A stretch of 64,000 nucleotides of DNA from Streptomyces phaeoluteigriseus (GCF_001896135.2 NZ_MPOH02000019.1:737929-801928), one strand, 5' to 3'. Positions 54,264-63,465 are shown, counted from the stretch's first letter. A program made the numbers and translations. The notes: generated by a model not told the origin, from the sequence alone.

Positions 54264-55859
54264 TCAGGAGGCCGCGCTGCGCAGTCCCTGGACGTCGATG
54301 TGCTCTGTCTCGTCGTGCGCGGTCAGGTCGATGACCTGACCGACGGCGCGCGTCTGCTCGTGGGCCGGCTCGAACTCCGCCTCGGTCTGGGCCTTGTGGA
54401 GCGCGAGCGCCTCCTCGCCGACGACGTCGGCGAGGTCCTCGTTCTGCACGGCCTCCAGCGCGGCGGACGCCGACGCCTTCTCCGCCCCGAAGAAGTCGAA
54501 ACCGCCCTCGGTCGTGGGGCGCCGCACCGGCTGTGTGGCCGGTACGACGGCGACGGCGGTCGGGACCGCGAAGTGGCCGGAGGGCCGCTGAACGGGGGTG
54601 ACGGAGGGCGCGGCGGCGGTCTTGGCGGGGGTCTCGCCGGCGGTCTCGGTGGCGGTGGCCGCCACCGGCGCTTCCAGGGTCTCGACCGCTTCGGCCTCCT
54701 CCGCTGCTTCGGTCTCCTCCGCTGCTTCGGCCTCTTCGGCTGCTTCGGCCTCTTCGGCTGCTTCAACCTCTTCGGCGGACGGGATGTCCTCGGACTTCGT
54801 CCGGGCGGTGGGCTCCTCCGGGGCGGCCTTCTCGTCAGGAGTGCCGTTCGCCTCGGCGGTCAGGTGGGGGGCGGTCGCACGCGCGTGCTCGTCGACCGCC
54901 TCGGGCTTCCCCTTGACCTCGTCCTCCCGCGCGGCCTCCGCGTCGGCGCCGGACTCGGCGGGGGCGGCGGCCCGGACGGGCTCGGCCTCGGCGGGCTCGT
55001 CGTCCGTGACCGTGCTCTGCGCAGGCTTCGGGCCGTCGGTGTCGAGGCGGGCCAGCGCGGCCTGTGCCCGCAGGAACAGCTTGGAGCCGGAGGGCGAGAA
55101 GACCTCGGGAGCCTCCCGCTCGTCCTCGTCCTCGTCCCCGACGGTGCCGGAAGTCTCGGCCGAATCGGAAGCCTCGGCGGTGTCGGAAGCCTGTGCCGAA
55201 TCGGAAGGCTCGGCCGAGTCGGAAAGCTCGGCGGAGTCGGTGGTTCCGGTCTCGGGTGCCCCGGCCGCCTCCGTACCCTCCGGTGCTTCCACGGCCTCCG
55301 TGGCGTCACCCTCGGCCGGTTCGCCGGTCTCGGCGGCGGCCTCGCGCGACTCCGCCGCGTCGTCCTCCGCGGCCCGTGCGGGCGGCAGCGCCAACGACGG
55401 GACCGCGCTCTCTATCTCGAGCAGACGACGGCCCTCCAGGGCGCTCGCCCGCTCGGTCTCCGCCGTCGCGTAACGGCGCAGCAGGGACGCGTGTTCGTTC
55501 CGCAGCCCGGCCAGTTCGGCGCGCTTGGCCCGCAGCCGCTGCTCCAGCTTCACGCGCAGCTCGCGCGACTCCTCCAGGTCGCTCTCCAGTTCGGCGACCC
55601 GCTCCTCGTAACGCCACTCGTCGCCCGCACGCGCGCGCGTGAGGTCGGCCACCTGTTTGCCGGCCTGGATGTCCCAGCGGCGCATGACGAACGCGCTCCC
55701 GACCGCCGTCGCCGCGGCGGCCGCGGCCAGGCCTCGGAGCAACGATGGCTCCGTGAAGACCCAGGGGCCGAGCGCGCAGACGAGGGAGACGCCTGCGATC
55801 GCCGAGGGAGGCAGCAGCCGGTGCAAAGGTGGGGAATGGCGGTGACGTCCACGTGGCAT
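54264..55859 (-). CDS. Membrane-anchored coiled-coil protein with long acidic low-complexity region
   Basis: The 531-aa protein has an N-terminal hydrophobic hairpin (AIAGVSLVCALGPWVF and GLAAAAAATAVGSAFVM). A coiled coil (RVAELESDLEESRELRVKLE, QRLRAKRAELAGLRNEHASL) follows, then a long Ala/Glu/Ser-rich region with SDSAE-type and EAAEEAEAAEE repeats, and a C-terminal conserved block (GGFDFFGAEKASASAALEAV to TAHDETEHIDVQGLRSAAS). It may be a scaffold at the membrane; the function is unknown. ATG 55859 precedes the helices. Confidence 0.78.
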   Translation of the reverse strand: MPRGRHRHSPPLHRLLPPSAIAGVSLVCALGPWVFTEPSLLRGLAAAAAATAVGSAFVMRRWDIQAGKQVADLTRARAGDEWRYEERVAELESDLEESRELRVKLEQRLRAKRAELAGLRNEHASLLRRYATAETERASALEGRRLLEIESAVPSLALPPARAAEDDAAESREAAAETGEPAEGDATEAVEAPEGTEAAGAPETGTTDSAELSDSAEPSDSAQASDTAEASDSAETSGTVGDEDEDEREAPEVFSPSGSKLFLRAQAALARLDTDGPKPAQSTVTDDEPAEAEPVRAAAPAESGADAEAAREDEVKGKPEAVDEHARATAPHLTAEANGTPDEKAAPEEPTARTKSEDIPSAEEVEAAEEAEAAEEAEAAEETEAAEEAEAVETLEAPVAATATETAGETPAKTAAAPSVTPVQRPSGHFAVPTAVAVVPATQPVRRPTTEGGFDFFGAEKASASAALEAVQNEDLADVVGEEALALHKAQTEAEFEPAHEQTRAVGQVIDLTAHDETEHIDVQGLRSAAS

Positions 55860-56033
55860 GGCCAGAAACTTACCGCGCGTAGGCGAATGTTGGCGCCCCG
55901 CCCCGTAAAAACACCGCCATACCGAAGCACTCACACGGCATCAGGAAACATACCGGTCGTCGAATTCACCGGGATTCAAGATCATTTCTGGTCGCCACGG
56001 TCGCCTCGGCCGTCCACCGACGTCACCGGCGGC

Positions 56034-57146
56034 TCACCGGCCGCTCAACCGCCCGCTGATCCACTCCAGAGTCGGCGGGATCTCCCGCCGCCAGGTGTTG
56101 AAGTTGTGCCCGCCGCTTTCCAGGACGATCGACGAGATCCTTGTCCTGTCGGTCGCCTTCACCAGTTCAATGAACTTCAACGTGTCCTTGTAGTTGGATT
56201 CTCCAACCTTGCTGCTGGTGACGAGCAACGAGGTGTCGGGCGCGGGACGGTGCTTCAGGAACCAGCGCAGATCGGCCTCGTTGCGCAGCGTCTCGTCGCC
56301 GTGGAACAGGTCACCGGTCGTCGGGTCGGTCGGCGCCTTGTAGTACGCCGACAGGCCGGCGCCCGCCCCGTAGACCTCGGGGTGGTGCATCGCCAGCTTC
56401 AGCGCGCAGTAGCCGCCCGTGGAGTCCCCGATGACACCCCAGCTGCCGGGCGCCCTGTTCACCCTGTAGTGGGCCGCCACGGCGGCCGGCAGGTCCTTGG
56501 CGAAGAAGGACTCCGTCTGCGGCCCGCCCGGGATGTCCACGCACTCCGTGTCCCGCGGCGGCGCCACCGTCGGCCGCATCATCACCAGGATCATCGGCCG
56601 CATGCGGCCGTCCTCGGCGAGCCCGCGCGCGGTGCGCGGGTAGTCCAGCTTGTCCACGAGGGCCTCAGCGGTGCCGGGGTAGCCCGTGAGGACGACGGCC
56701 GCCGGGAACGTACGCGCGCGATCGTGCGGGTCGAAGTACTCCGGCGGCAAATACACGAAGGCGGGCGAGGCGATGCCCGACGTACGGCCGTTGACGGCGA
56801 CCTTCTGGATCTGCCCGCCGAACTCCGGCCGCCCGCCGCCACCCTCCACGCGCCGGGTGTCGACCACCCGCAACGGTCCGCCGCCCGCGTGGTCGACGAC
56901 GACGCCCTGTTCGGTCTCCTGGCCGAACAGGTCCGCCCAGCTGGCGTAGAACCCGAAAGCCTGGTTCGCGGCGAGCCCCACGGACGCGAAGACGGCCAGC
57001 TGGGTGGCCAGCAACAGAGCGACGCGCGCGCTGACGGTCCGCCAGCCGCGTCCGGCCAGCCGCGGCCAGTGCCACACCGTGCCGACGAACAGCAGCACGG
57101 CGGACAGGACTGCCAGCAACAGGACTGTTCTGCTCGTGAGACCCAT
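56034..57146 (-). CDS. Membrane-anchored alpha/beta-hydrolase esterase (esterase D/antigen 85-like)
   Basis: The 370-aa protein has two N-terminal membrane helices (VLLLAVLSAVLLFVGTVW and VALLLATQLAVFASVGLAA) and an extracytoplasmic hydrolase domain. The nucleophile elbow is WGVIGDSTGGYCALKLAM (Ser in G-D-S-T-G-G), and the catalytic His is in ESGGHNFNTWRREIP. AFVYLPPEYFDPHDRARTFP is the family start. Esterases next to MprF-like synthases in other bacteria hydrolyse aminoacyl-phosphatidylglycerol; the divergent neighbour here is such a synthase, so this role is plausible. ATG 57146. Confidence 0.85.
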   Translation of the reverse strand: MGLTSRTVLLLAVLSAVLLFVGTVWHWPRLAGRGWRTVSARVALLLATQLAVFASVGLAANQAFGFYASWADLFGQETEQGVVVDHAGGGPLRVVDTRRVEGGGGRPEFGGQIQKVAVNGRTSGIASPAFVYLPPEYFDPHDRARTFPAAVVLTGYPGTAEALVDKLDYPRTARGLAEDGRMRPMILVMMRPTVAPPRDTECVDIPGGPQTESFFAKDLPAAVAAHYRVNRAPGSWGVIGDSTGGYCALKLAMHHPEVYGAGAGLSAYYKAPTDPTTGDLFHGDETLRNEADLRWFLKHRPAPDTSLLVTSSKVGESNYKDTLKFIELVKATDRTRISSIVLESGGHNFNTWRREIPPTLEWISGRLSGR

Positions 57147-57376
57147 CGGTGTTCCTGCCTGCGCTCTCCGTCCGGGTTCCCGTGGCCCCCGCTCCCCGCG
57201 AGGGCTCGCCCGGACTTTCCCTTGCCTTTTCGGCGGCTTTGAAAGGGACGAGTGAACCTCTCCCCCCGAGACACCGTCCTAGAGGGCGCAATGTCGCCGG
57301 ATGCCCGAATCGGCACCGGATTTCAGAGTCTCTCGCGGAACTACGGGATGCGATGTCTGTCAGGGAAGATGGGGAA

Positions 57377-59203
57377 ATGTCGATCGGGGTTCCGAATCGA
57401 TCAAGCCGGGTGCGGCAGCTGATCAGGGGGCCGCGCCCCGAGGCCGTGCCCGCCCTCGTCGGCCGGGCCTGCGCTCTCGTGGGTCTGCTGGACGTCGCCG
57501 CCGGGGTCTTCCCCCGGTTCCGCCACAGCCGCATGCACACCATGGCCGAGGTGCTGCCCGGCGCGCTCGGCCCGTTCGCGGCGGCGCTGTCGCTGAGCGC
57601 CGGCGTCCTGCTGCTCCTCCTCGCGCACGGCCTCAAGCGCAGCAAGCGGCGCGCCTGGCGCGCGGCCGTGGCCCTGCTCCCGGCGGGTGCCGTCGCGCAG
57701 TTCACCTACCGGCACTCACTCGTCGGCGCGCTGATCTCGATCGCGCTCCTGGTGCCCCTGCTGCGCCACCGCGACCAGTTCGCGGCGCTGCCCGACCCCC
57801 GCAGCCGTTGGCGCGCACTGGCCAACTTCGTCCTCATGGGCGCCGGTTCCCTCGGACTGGGCCTGGTCATCGTCAGCGCCCATCCGCGGCGCATGGTCGG
57901 CGACCCCAGCCTGGCCGACCGCATCTCCCACGTCCTGTACGGCCTCTTCGGCTTCGAGGGCCCGGTCGACTACCAGGGCAACACGTCCTGGACGGTCGCC
58001 TTTTCCCTGGGCGCCCTGGGCCTGCTCACCGCCATCACCACCGTCTACCTCGCCTTCCGCCCGGAGCACCCGGCCGCGCGCCTCACCGAGGAGGACGAGG
58101 TCCGGCTGCGCGCCCTGCTGGCCAAGCACGGCCGCCGGGACTCGCTCGGCCACTTCGCGCTCCGCCGCGACAAGGCCGTGGTCTTCTCCCCCAGCGGCAA
58201 GGCGGCCGTGACCTACCGCGTGGTCTCCGGCGTGATGCTCGCCAGCGGCGACCCCATCGGTGACGTCGAGGCCTGGCCCGGCGCGATCGAGCGCTTCATG
58301 GACGAGGCCAAGGCCCACTCCTGGACGCCCGCCGTCATGGGCTGCTCCGAGACCGGCGGTGAGGTGTGGACCCGCGAGACCGGACTGGACGCCCTGGAAC
58401 TGGGCGACGAGGCGGTGGTGGACGTCGCGGATTTCTCGCTGGCCGGCCGCGCGATGCGCAACGTGCGCCAGATGGTCAAGCGCATCGAACGCGCCGGTTA
58501 CGAGACCCGGGTCCGACGTGTCGGTGACATCGGCGAAGGCGAACTGGACCGCATCCGGCTCGCCGCGGAGGACTGGCGCGGCACCGACACCGAGCGCGGC
58601 TTCTCCATGGCACTCGGCCGCATCGGCGACCCCACCGACGGCGACTGCCTGATCGCCACCGCCCACAAGGCCGACGCCGAACCGGGTCCCTACGGCGACC
58701 TCAAGGCGATCCTGCACTTCGTGCCGTGGGGCCCCGACGGCGCCTCCCTGGACCTGATGCGACGCGACCGCTCGGCCGACCCCGGCATGAACGAACTCCT
58801 CATCGCCGCCTCCCTCCAGGCCGCCCCCAGGTTCGGCATCGCGCGCGTGTCGCTCAACTTCGCCATGTTCCGCTCGGCACTGGCCCGCGGCGAGAAGATC
58901 GGCGCCGGCCCCGTGCTGCGCGCCTGGCGCGGACTGCTGGTGTTCCTCTCGCGTTGGTTCCAGATCGAGTCGCTGTACAAGTTCAACGCCAAGTTCCAGC
59001 CCCGCTGGGAGCCCCGCTTCGTCGTCTACCGGGCCTCCGGGGACCTTCCCCGCATCGGCTTCGCCGCCATGCAGGCCGAGGGCTTCGTCAACCTCGCCCT
59101 GCCCCTGCCGCGCGTCCTGCGCCGCCGTACGTCCGCGGCACGCGCGTGTGCCCACTCGGTGGCCGAACGCACGATGGCCGACAGAGACGTACGGGCGGCG
59201 TAG
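57377..59203 (+). CDS. MprF-like aminoacyl-phosphatidylglycerol synthase (DUF2156) membrane protein
   Basis: The 608-aa protein has six or seven N-terminal membrane helices (ALVGLLDVAAGVFP, AAALSLSAGVLLLLLAHGL, GALISIALLVPLL and others) and a cytoplasmic DUF2156 domain. Typical blocks are YRVVSGVMLASGDPIGDVEA, WTRETGLDALELGDEAVVDV, NVRQMVKRIERAGYETRVRR and IARVSLNFAMFRSALARGEK. These enzymes transfer an amino acid from its tRNA to membrane lipid, lowering negative charge and sensitivity to cationic peptides. The amino acid cannot be told. ATG 57377 is chosen; ATG 57353 is in frame. Confidence 0.88.
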   Translation: MSIGVPNRSSRVRQLIRGPRPEAVPALVGRACALVGLLDVAAGVFPRFRHSRMHTMAEVLPGALGPFAAALSLSAGVLLLLLAHGLKRSKRRAWRAAVALLPAGAVAQFTYRHSLVGALISIALLVPLLRHRDQFAALPDPRSRWRALANFVLMGAGSLGLGLVIVSAHPRRMVGDPSLADRISHVLYGLFGFEGPVDYQGNTSWTVAFSLGALGLLTAITTVYLAFRPEHPAARLTEEDEVRLRALLAKHGRRDSLGHFALRRDKAVVFSPSGKAAVTYRVVSGVMLASGDPIGDVEAWPGAIERFMDEAKAHSWTPAVMGCSETGGEVWTRETGLDALELGDEAVVDVADFSLAGRAMRNVRQMVKRIERAGYETRVRRVGDIGEGELDRIRLAAEDWRGTDTERGFSMALGRIGDPTDGDCLIATAHKADAEPGPYGDLKAILHFVPWGPDGASLDLMRRDRSADPGMNELLIAASLQAAPRFGIARVSLNFAMFRSALARGEKIGAGPVLRAWRGLLVFLSRWFQIESLYKFNAKFQPRWEPRFVVYRASGDLPRIGFAAMQAEGFVNLALPLPRVLRRRTSAARACAHSVAERTMADRDVRAA

Positions 59204-59218
59204 CCGGGACGGCCGGTG

Positions 59219-59295
59219 GAACGGCACGGACCCGAGCGGCACGGACCCGAGCGGTACAGACGCGAGCGGTACGGGCACGAGCGGTACGGGCACGA
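59219..59295. repeat. 15-bp tandem repeat, about five copies
   Basis: GCGGCACGGACCCGA and variants (GCGGTACGGGCACGA) are repeated about five times between the MprF-like gene and folP. The frame is open across them because the unit is a multiple of three, but they lie after the upstream stop. Confidence 0.9.
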
Positions 59296-59410
59296 GCGGA
59301 CCGCCACCGCGGCGCGACCGGGTCCGGGCGACAGCCTCGCCCCCTCAGCCCCGGGGCTTCCGCCCGGCCCACCCGGCATGGCGGTACCCCGCTGGGCCTA
59401 CGCTGAACGT

Positions 59411-60387
59411 ATGAGCAAGCAGAGCGGACGAGGGCGCGTCGCCGGCCTTCCGGACTGGGACCGGTGCGCGGTCATGGGGGTCGTCAACGTGACCCCCGAC
59501 TCCTTCTCCGACGGCGGCCGCTGGTTCGACACGACGGCCGCGTCAAGCACGGACTCGCGCTGGTCACCGAGGGGGCCGACCTGGTCGACGTCGGCGGCGA
59601 GTCCACCCGGCCCGGCGCCACCCGTGTCGACGAGGCCGAGGAACTCCGGCGGGTCATCCCCGTCGTCCGCGGCCTCGCCTCCGAAGGCGTCGTCGTCTCC
59701 GTCGACACCATGCGCGCCTCCGTCGCCGCCCAGGCCCTCGCCGCGGGCGCGGCCCTCGTCAACGACGTCAGCGGCGGCCTGGCCGACCCGGAGATGATCC
59801 CGGTCGTCGCCGACGCCGGCGCCCCCTTCGTCGTCATGCACTGGCGCGGCTTCCTCGAGGGCGGCAACGTCCAGGGCGTCTACGGCGATGTCGTCCGCGA
59901 GGTCGTCGACGAACTGCACGCGCGCGTGGACGCCGTCCTGGCGGGCGGCATCGCCCCCGACCGGCTGGTCGTCGACCCGGGGCTCGGCTTCTCCAAGGAG
60001 GCCGGCCACGATCTCTCCCTGCTCGCCCACCTCGACCGGCTGCACGGTCTGGGTCACCCCCTGCTCGTCGCCGCCTCCCGCAAGCGGTTCCTCGGCCGGG
60101 TGCTGGCGGGGCCGCAGGGCGCGCCCCCGCCCGCGCGCGAGCGCGACGCCGCCACGGCCGCCGTCTCCGCCCTCGCGGCGCAGGCCGGCGCGTGGGCGGT
60201 GCGTGTCCACGAGGTGCGCGCGACAGCGGACGCGGTGCGCGTCGCGCGCGCCGTGGAAGGAGCGCGCACGGACGGTCACACGCCGGGCGCGGGCACGGCA
60301 GTCGGGGCGCACAACCCGCCCGACGCGCCGGCCCCTCACGACACGCGCCCCTCGGACACCCCGCATGGCCCAGAAGGAGCCCGGTGA
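59411..60387 (+). CDS. folP: Dihydropteroate synthase (frameshifted in this sequence)
   Basis: FolP joins p-aminobenzoate to dihydropterin pyrophosphate. The start (ATG 59411) and first motif MGVVNVTPDSFSDGGRWFDT are in one frame. From VKHGLALVTEGADLVDVGGE on, including STRPGATRVDEAEELRRVIP, VSVDTMRASVAAQALAAGAA, LVNDVSGGLAD, VVMHWRG and LVAASRKRFLGRVL, the frame is different. The break is at 59537-59542; one missing C (GCCGCGTC for GCCGCCGTC) explains it. FolP is normally essential and every downstream motif is intact, so a sequencing error is likely. The stop overlaps the next gene by GTGA. Confidence 0.93.
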
Positions 60388-60905
60388 GCGACCCCCACAC
60401 CGATGTCGAGCAGGTCGAGGCCGCCAACACCGCCTTCTACGAGGCACTCGAACAGGGTGACTTCGACGTGGTGTCCTCCCTCTGGCTCACCCCCTCCGAC
60501 CTGGGCGTCGACGAGGAGTACCACGACCCGGCGGACGTGGGCGTCGTCTCCTGCGTGCACCCGGGATGGCCGGTGCTCACCGGGCGCGGCGAGGTGCTGC
60601 GGTCGTACGCGCTGATCATGGCGAACACCGACTACATCCAGTTCTTCCTCACCGATGTGCATGTGTCCGTCACCGGCGACACGGCCCTGGTGACCTGCAC
60701 CGAGAACATCCTCAGCGGCGGCCCCGCACCGGAGGACGGCGAGGAACTGGGGCCCCTCGTGGGCCAGCTCGTGGTCGCCACGAACGTGTTCCGCCGCACG
60801 CCCGACGGCTGGAAGCTCTGGTCGCACCATGCCTCCCCGGTCATGGCGGAGAACGCCGACAACGCCGACAACGGCGAGGACCCCGACGAGGAAACGCCGT
60901 CCTGA
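60384..60905 (+). CDS. SnoaL/NTF2-like protein in the folate operon
   Basis: The 173-aa protein has an NTF2-like fold: VEAANTAFYEALEQGDFDVV, then HPGWPVLTGRGEVLRSYALI, FFLTDVHVSVTGDTALVTC and TNVFRRTPDGWKLWSHHASP. Members are small ligand-binding domains or enzymes. GTG 60384 overlaps the folP stop by 4 bp, so it is cotranslated with folP; whether it has a folate role is unknown. An acidic tail (ENADNADNGEDPDEE) ends it. Confidence 0.82.
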   Translation: MSDPHTDVEQVEAANTAFYEALEQGDFDVVSSLWLTPSDLGVDEEYHDPADVGVVSCVHPGWPVLTGRGEVLRSYALIMANTDYIQFFLTDVHVSVTGDTALVTCTENILSGGPAPEDGEELGPLVGQLVVATNVFRRTPDGWKLWSHHASPVMAENADNADNGEDPDEETPS

Positions 60906-60920
60906 GCGGGTAGGCCCCTA

Positions 60921-61190
60921 GAAGGGCCGGGCAGGCGACCGAGAAGGGCCGGGCAGGCGATCGGGGGCAGGACGTGGTGGGAGTCACGCACGCTGGTAGG
61001 GGTGACCACCAAATCGTGAGCCACCGGGTCCCCCCGGGGGAAACTCACGGTGAATCCTGTCGGCTCCGACGCGGCCGGTGCCCCCGCGGCCCGGCTGTGT
61101 CAGCGCTCGCAGGTAGATTCGTTCGAGGCCGGTGTGCCGCCCGCACGCGGTACGGACCGGCCGTCCCCGACGATTGCAGGAGTGATTCGC
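60921..61190 (+). other. Leader region of folB with a direct repeat and possible RNA structure
   Basis: A 22-bp unit beginning GAAGGGCCGGGCAGGCGA is repeated at 60921 and 60943 (20 of 22 identical). Further on, GTGAG (about 61016) and CTCAC (about 61043) could close a structure around CCCCCCGGGGG. No known riboswitch consensus was recognised. AGGAG at 61178-61182 is the folB ribosome site. Confidence 0.4.
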
Positions 61191-61550
61191 GTGGATCGTG
61201 TCGCGCTGCGCGGCCTCAAGGCCCGTGGGTACCACGGTGTCTTCCCCAGGGAGCGCGAGGAGGGCCAGACCTTCATCGTGGACGTCGTCCTGGGCCTGGA
61301 CACCCGTCCGGCGGCGGCCGACGACGACCTGGCGAAGACCGTGCACTACGGCATCGTGGCGGAGGAGGTCGTGGCCGTCGTCCAGGGCGAGCCGGTCGAC
61401 CTCGTCGAGACGCTCGCCGAGCGCATCGCCCAGGCCTGTCTGAAGCACGAAGCGGTCCAGGAGGTCGAGGTCTGCGTCCACAAACCCGACGCACCGATCA
61501 CGGTCCCCTTCGACGACGTGACCGTCACCATCACCCGGAGCCGAGTATGA
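61191..61550 (+). CDS. folB: Dihydroneopterin aldolase
   Basis: The 119-aa enzyme converts dihydroneopterin to 6-hydroxymethyl-dihydropterin. The family start is VDRVALRGLKARGYHGVFP with the following REREEGQTFIVDVVLGLDTR; KTVHYGIVAEEV and VEVCVHKPDAPI match the pterin pocket and C-terminal block. GTG 61191 has AGGAG 8 nt upstream; GTG 61182 in frame is too close to that site. The stop overlaps folK by ATGA. Confidence 0.95.
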   Translation: MDRVALRGLKARGYHGVFPREREEGQTFIVDVVLGLDTRPAAADDDLAKTVHYGIVAEEVVAVVQGEPVDLVETLAERIAQACLKHEAVQEVEVCVHKPDAPITVPFDDVTVTITRSRV

Positions 61551-62158
61551 CCAGGCCGTTCACCCCGGGCCACACCGACCCGACCGTGCAGCCCGTGCCC
61601 GCCTCCGTGGTCGAGAGGGTCGACGCCGCCGACGCCACGCTGCACAACCCGAAGCGGGCCGTGATCTCCCTCGGCTCGAACCTCGGGAACCGGCTGGAGA
61701 CCCTCCAGGGCGCCATCGACGCCCTGGAGGACACACCGGGCGTGCGCGTCAAGGCCGTCTCCCCGGTGTACGAGACCGAGCCGTGGGGCGTGGAGCCGGG
61801 CAGCCAGCCGTCGTACTTCAACGCGGTCGTCGTCCTGAAGACGACGCTGCCCCCGTCGTCCCTGCTGGAGCGGGCGCACGCGGTCGAGGAGGCGTTCCAC
61901 CGCGTCCGGGACGAGCGCTGGGGCGCGCGCACCCTGGACGTCGACATCGTGGCGTACGCCGATGTCCTCTCCGACGATCCGTCCCTGACCCTGCCCCACC
62001 CGCGCGCGCACGAACGCGCCTTCGTCCTCGCCCCGTGGCACGACGTGGAGCCCGGCGCCCAGGTGCCCGGCCGTGGCGCGGTCGCCGAGTTGCTCCAGGT
62101 GGTGTCGCGCGACGGCGTCACCGCCCGCGAGGACCTGGAACTCCGGCTGCCCGAGTAG
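61547..62158 (+). CDS. folK: 2-amino-4-hydroxy-6-hydroxymethyldihydropteridine pyrophosphokinase
   Basis: The 203-aa kinase pyrophosphorylates the FolB product for FolP. The domain begins at about residue 38 with RAVISLGSNLGNRLETLQGA and includes VSPVYETEPWGVEPGSQPSY, RWGARTLDVDIVAY (the metal-binding D-x-D) and LPHPRAHERAFVLAP. An N-terminal extension of about 37 residues is unusual for the family but common in Streptomyces. ATG 61547 overlaps folB. Confidence 0.96.
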   Translation: MTRPFTPGHTDPTVQPVPASVVERVDAADATLHNPKRAVISLGSNLGNRLETLQGAIDALEDTPGVRVKAVSPVYETEPWGVEPGSQPSYFNAVVVLKTTLPPSSLLERAHAVEEAFHRVRDERWGARTLDVDIVAYADVLSDDPSLTLPHPRAHERAFVLAPWHDVEPGAQVPGRGAVAELLQVVSRDGVTAREDLELRLPE

Positions 62159-62228
62159 TCGTTAGGGTCAGGAGGACGATCGTCCACGGCCACGGGCCGT
62201 GGACCCCGGGGGAATGCGAAGGGACACC

Positions 62229-62713
62229 GTGAGAGAGCTGCGCATCAGGATGCTGGCCGGCGTCTTCGTCGTCGCGGGGATTCTGTCGTGGGCGGGCGCC
62301 GCCTCTGGAACTCCGTCGGGACCCTGCCCAGCGTCCCGCTGGCCGCCCCCATCGTCCTCGCCGTGATCGCCGCGGTGCTGCTGGCCACGGCGCTGTCGAT
62401 CCGCGCCCGTCTCAAGGCGCAGCGCGAGCGCCGGCCCGAGGCCAAGGGCGTCGATCCACTGATGGCGGCCCGTGCGGTCGTCTTCGGCCAGGCCAGCGCG
62501 CTCGTCGCCGCCCTCGTCTCCGGGATGTACGGCGGTGTGGGCGCCTTCCTGCTGGAGTCCCTCGACATCCCGGCCCGCCGCGACCAGGCCATCTACGCCG
62601 GGTTCTCGGTCCTGACCGGCTTCGGTGTCATAGCGGCGGCCATCTTCCTGGAGCACGTCTGCAAGCTCCCCGAGGACGACGACGACACCTCGGGAGCGGC
62701 CTCGGCGGCGTAG
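62229..62713 (+). CDS. DUF3180 membrane protein (frameshifted near the N-terminus)
   Basis: GTG 62229 starts MRELRIRMLAGVFVVAGILS. The frame then breaks around 62290-62300, where GGGCGCCGCCTC appears to lack one C. The continuation WNSVGTLPSVPLAAPIVLAV and helices VLAVIAAVLLATALSI, GQASALVAALVSGMYGGVGA and GFSVLTGFGVIAAAIFLEHV give the four-helix DUF3180 protein that follows folK in many actinobacteria. The length after repair is about 161 aa. The function is unknown. Confidence 0.85.
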
Positions 62714-62795
62714 CACCGCCGCCGACCGCCTCAGCCCGCCTCAGCGGCCCGTCGTGAGGGATCTCAGCCACCTCAGCGGCCCGCCGTGAGAAGTC

Positions 62796-63401
62796 TCAGC
62801 GGGCCATGATGAGGCTCATCGCCTCGTTGCGCGTCGCCGCGTCCCGCAGCTGTCCGCGCACCGCCGAGGTGATGGTCTTGGCACCGGGCTTGCGGATGCC
62901 CCGCATGGACATGCACATGTGCTCGCACTCCACGACGACGATGACTCCCCGTGGCTCCAGGATCTCCATCAGGGAGTCCGCGATCTGCGTGGTGAGACGT
63001 TCCTGCACCTGGGGACGGCGGGCGTAGACGTCCACCAGCCGGGCCAGCTTGGACAGCCCGGTGATCTTTCCGCTGGTGGCCGGGATGTAACCGACGTGGG
63101 CGACACCGCGGAACGGCACCAGATGGTGCTCACAGGTGCTGTAGACCTCGATGTCCTTCACGAGCACCATCTCGTCGTGCCCGATGTCGAACGTCGTCGT
63201 CAGCACGTCCTCGGGCTGCTGCCACAGCCCCGCGAATATCTCCCGGTACGCCCGCGCCACGCGAGCGGGCGTCTCCCGCAGCCCCTCCCGGTCCGGGTTC
63301 TCGCCGACCGCCATCAGCAGTTCACGTACGGCGTTCTCGGCCCGCTTCTCGTCGAACTCGCCGACGAGGCCCTCGCCGTCCAGCGTCACGGGGTCGGTCA
63401 T
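62796..63401 (-). CDS. folE: GTP cyclohydrolase I
   Basis: The 201-aa enzyme makes dihydroneopterin triphosphate, the first folate intermediate. Zinc and active-site motifs are VYSTCEHHLVPFRG and VVVECEHMCMSMRGI (Cys and His ligands), with SKLARLVDVYARRPQVQERL and the C-terminal MRGIRKPGAKTITSAVRGQL. ATG 63401. It is transcribed away from ftsH, which ends at a strong terminator, and convergently to the folP-folB-folK group, so folate genes here are in two units. Confidence 0.97.
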   Translation of the reverse strand: MTDPVTLDGEGLVGEFDEKRAENAVRELLMAVGENPDREGLRETPARVARAYREIFAGLWQQPEDVLTTTFDIGHDEMVLVKDIEVYSTCEHHLVPFRGVAHVGYIPATSGKITGLSKLARLVDVYARRPQVQERLTTQIADSLMEILEPRGVIVVVECEHMCMSMRGIRKPGAKTITSAVRGQLRDAATRNEAMSLIMAR

Positions 63402-63465
63402 TCTGTGCCTCGTTCCTGTGCGGGTCGCGTGTGGATCACGCGTGATTGTGCGGCCACAACCGAAA

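Noticed and set aside
54264..55859. Secreted or surface adhesin based on repeats in the coiled-coil protein
   Set aside because: The N-terminal hydrophobic hairpin is not a cleavable signal, and no sortase or wall-binding motif is present.
60980..61100. ZTP or cobalamin riboswitch upstream of folB
   Set aside because: Fragments such as CCACCGGG are present, but the defining CGCCTGGGC or B12-box elements are not.
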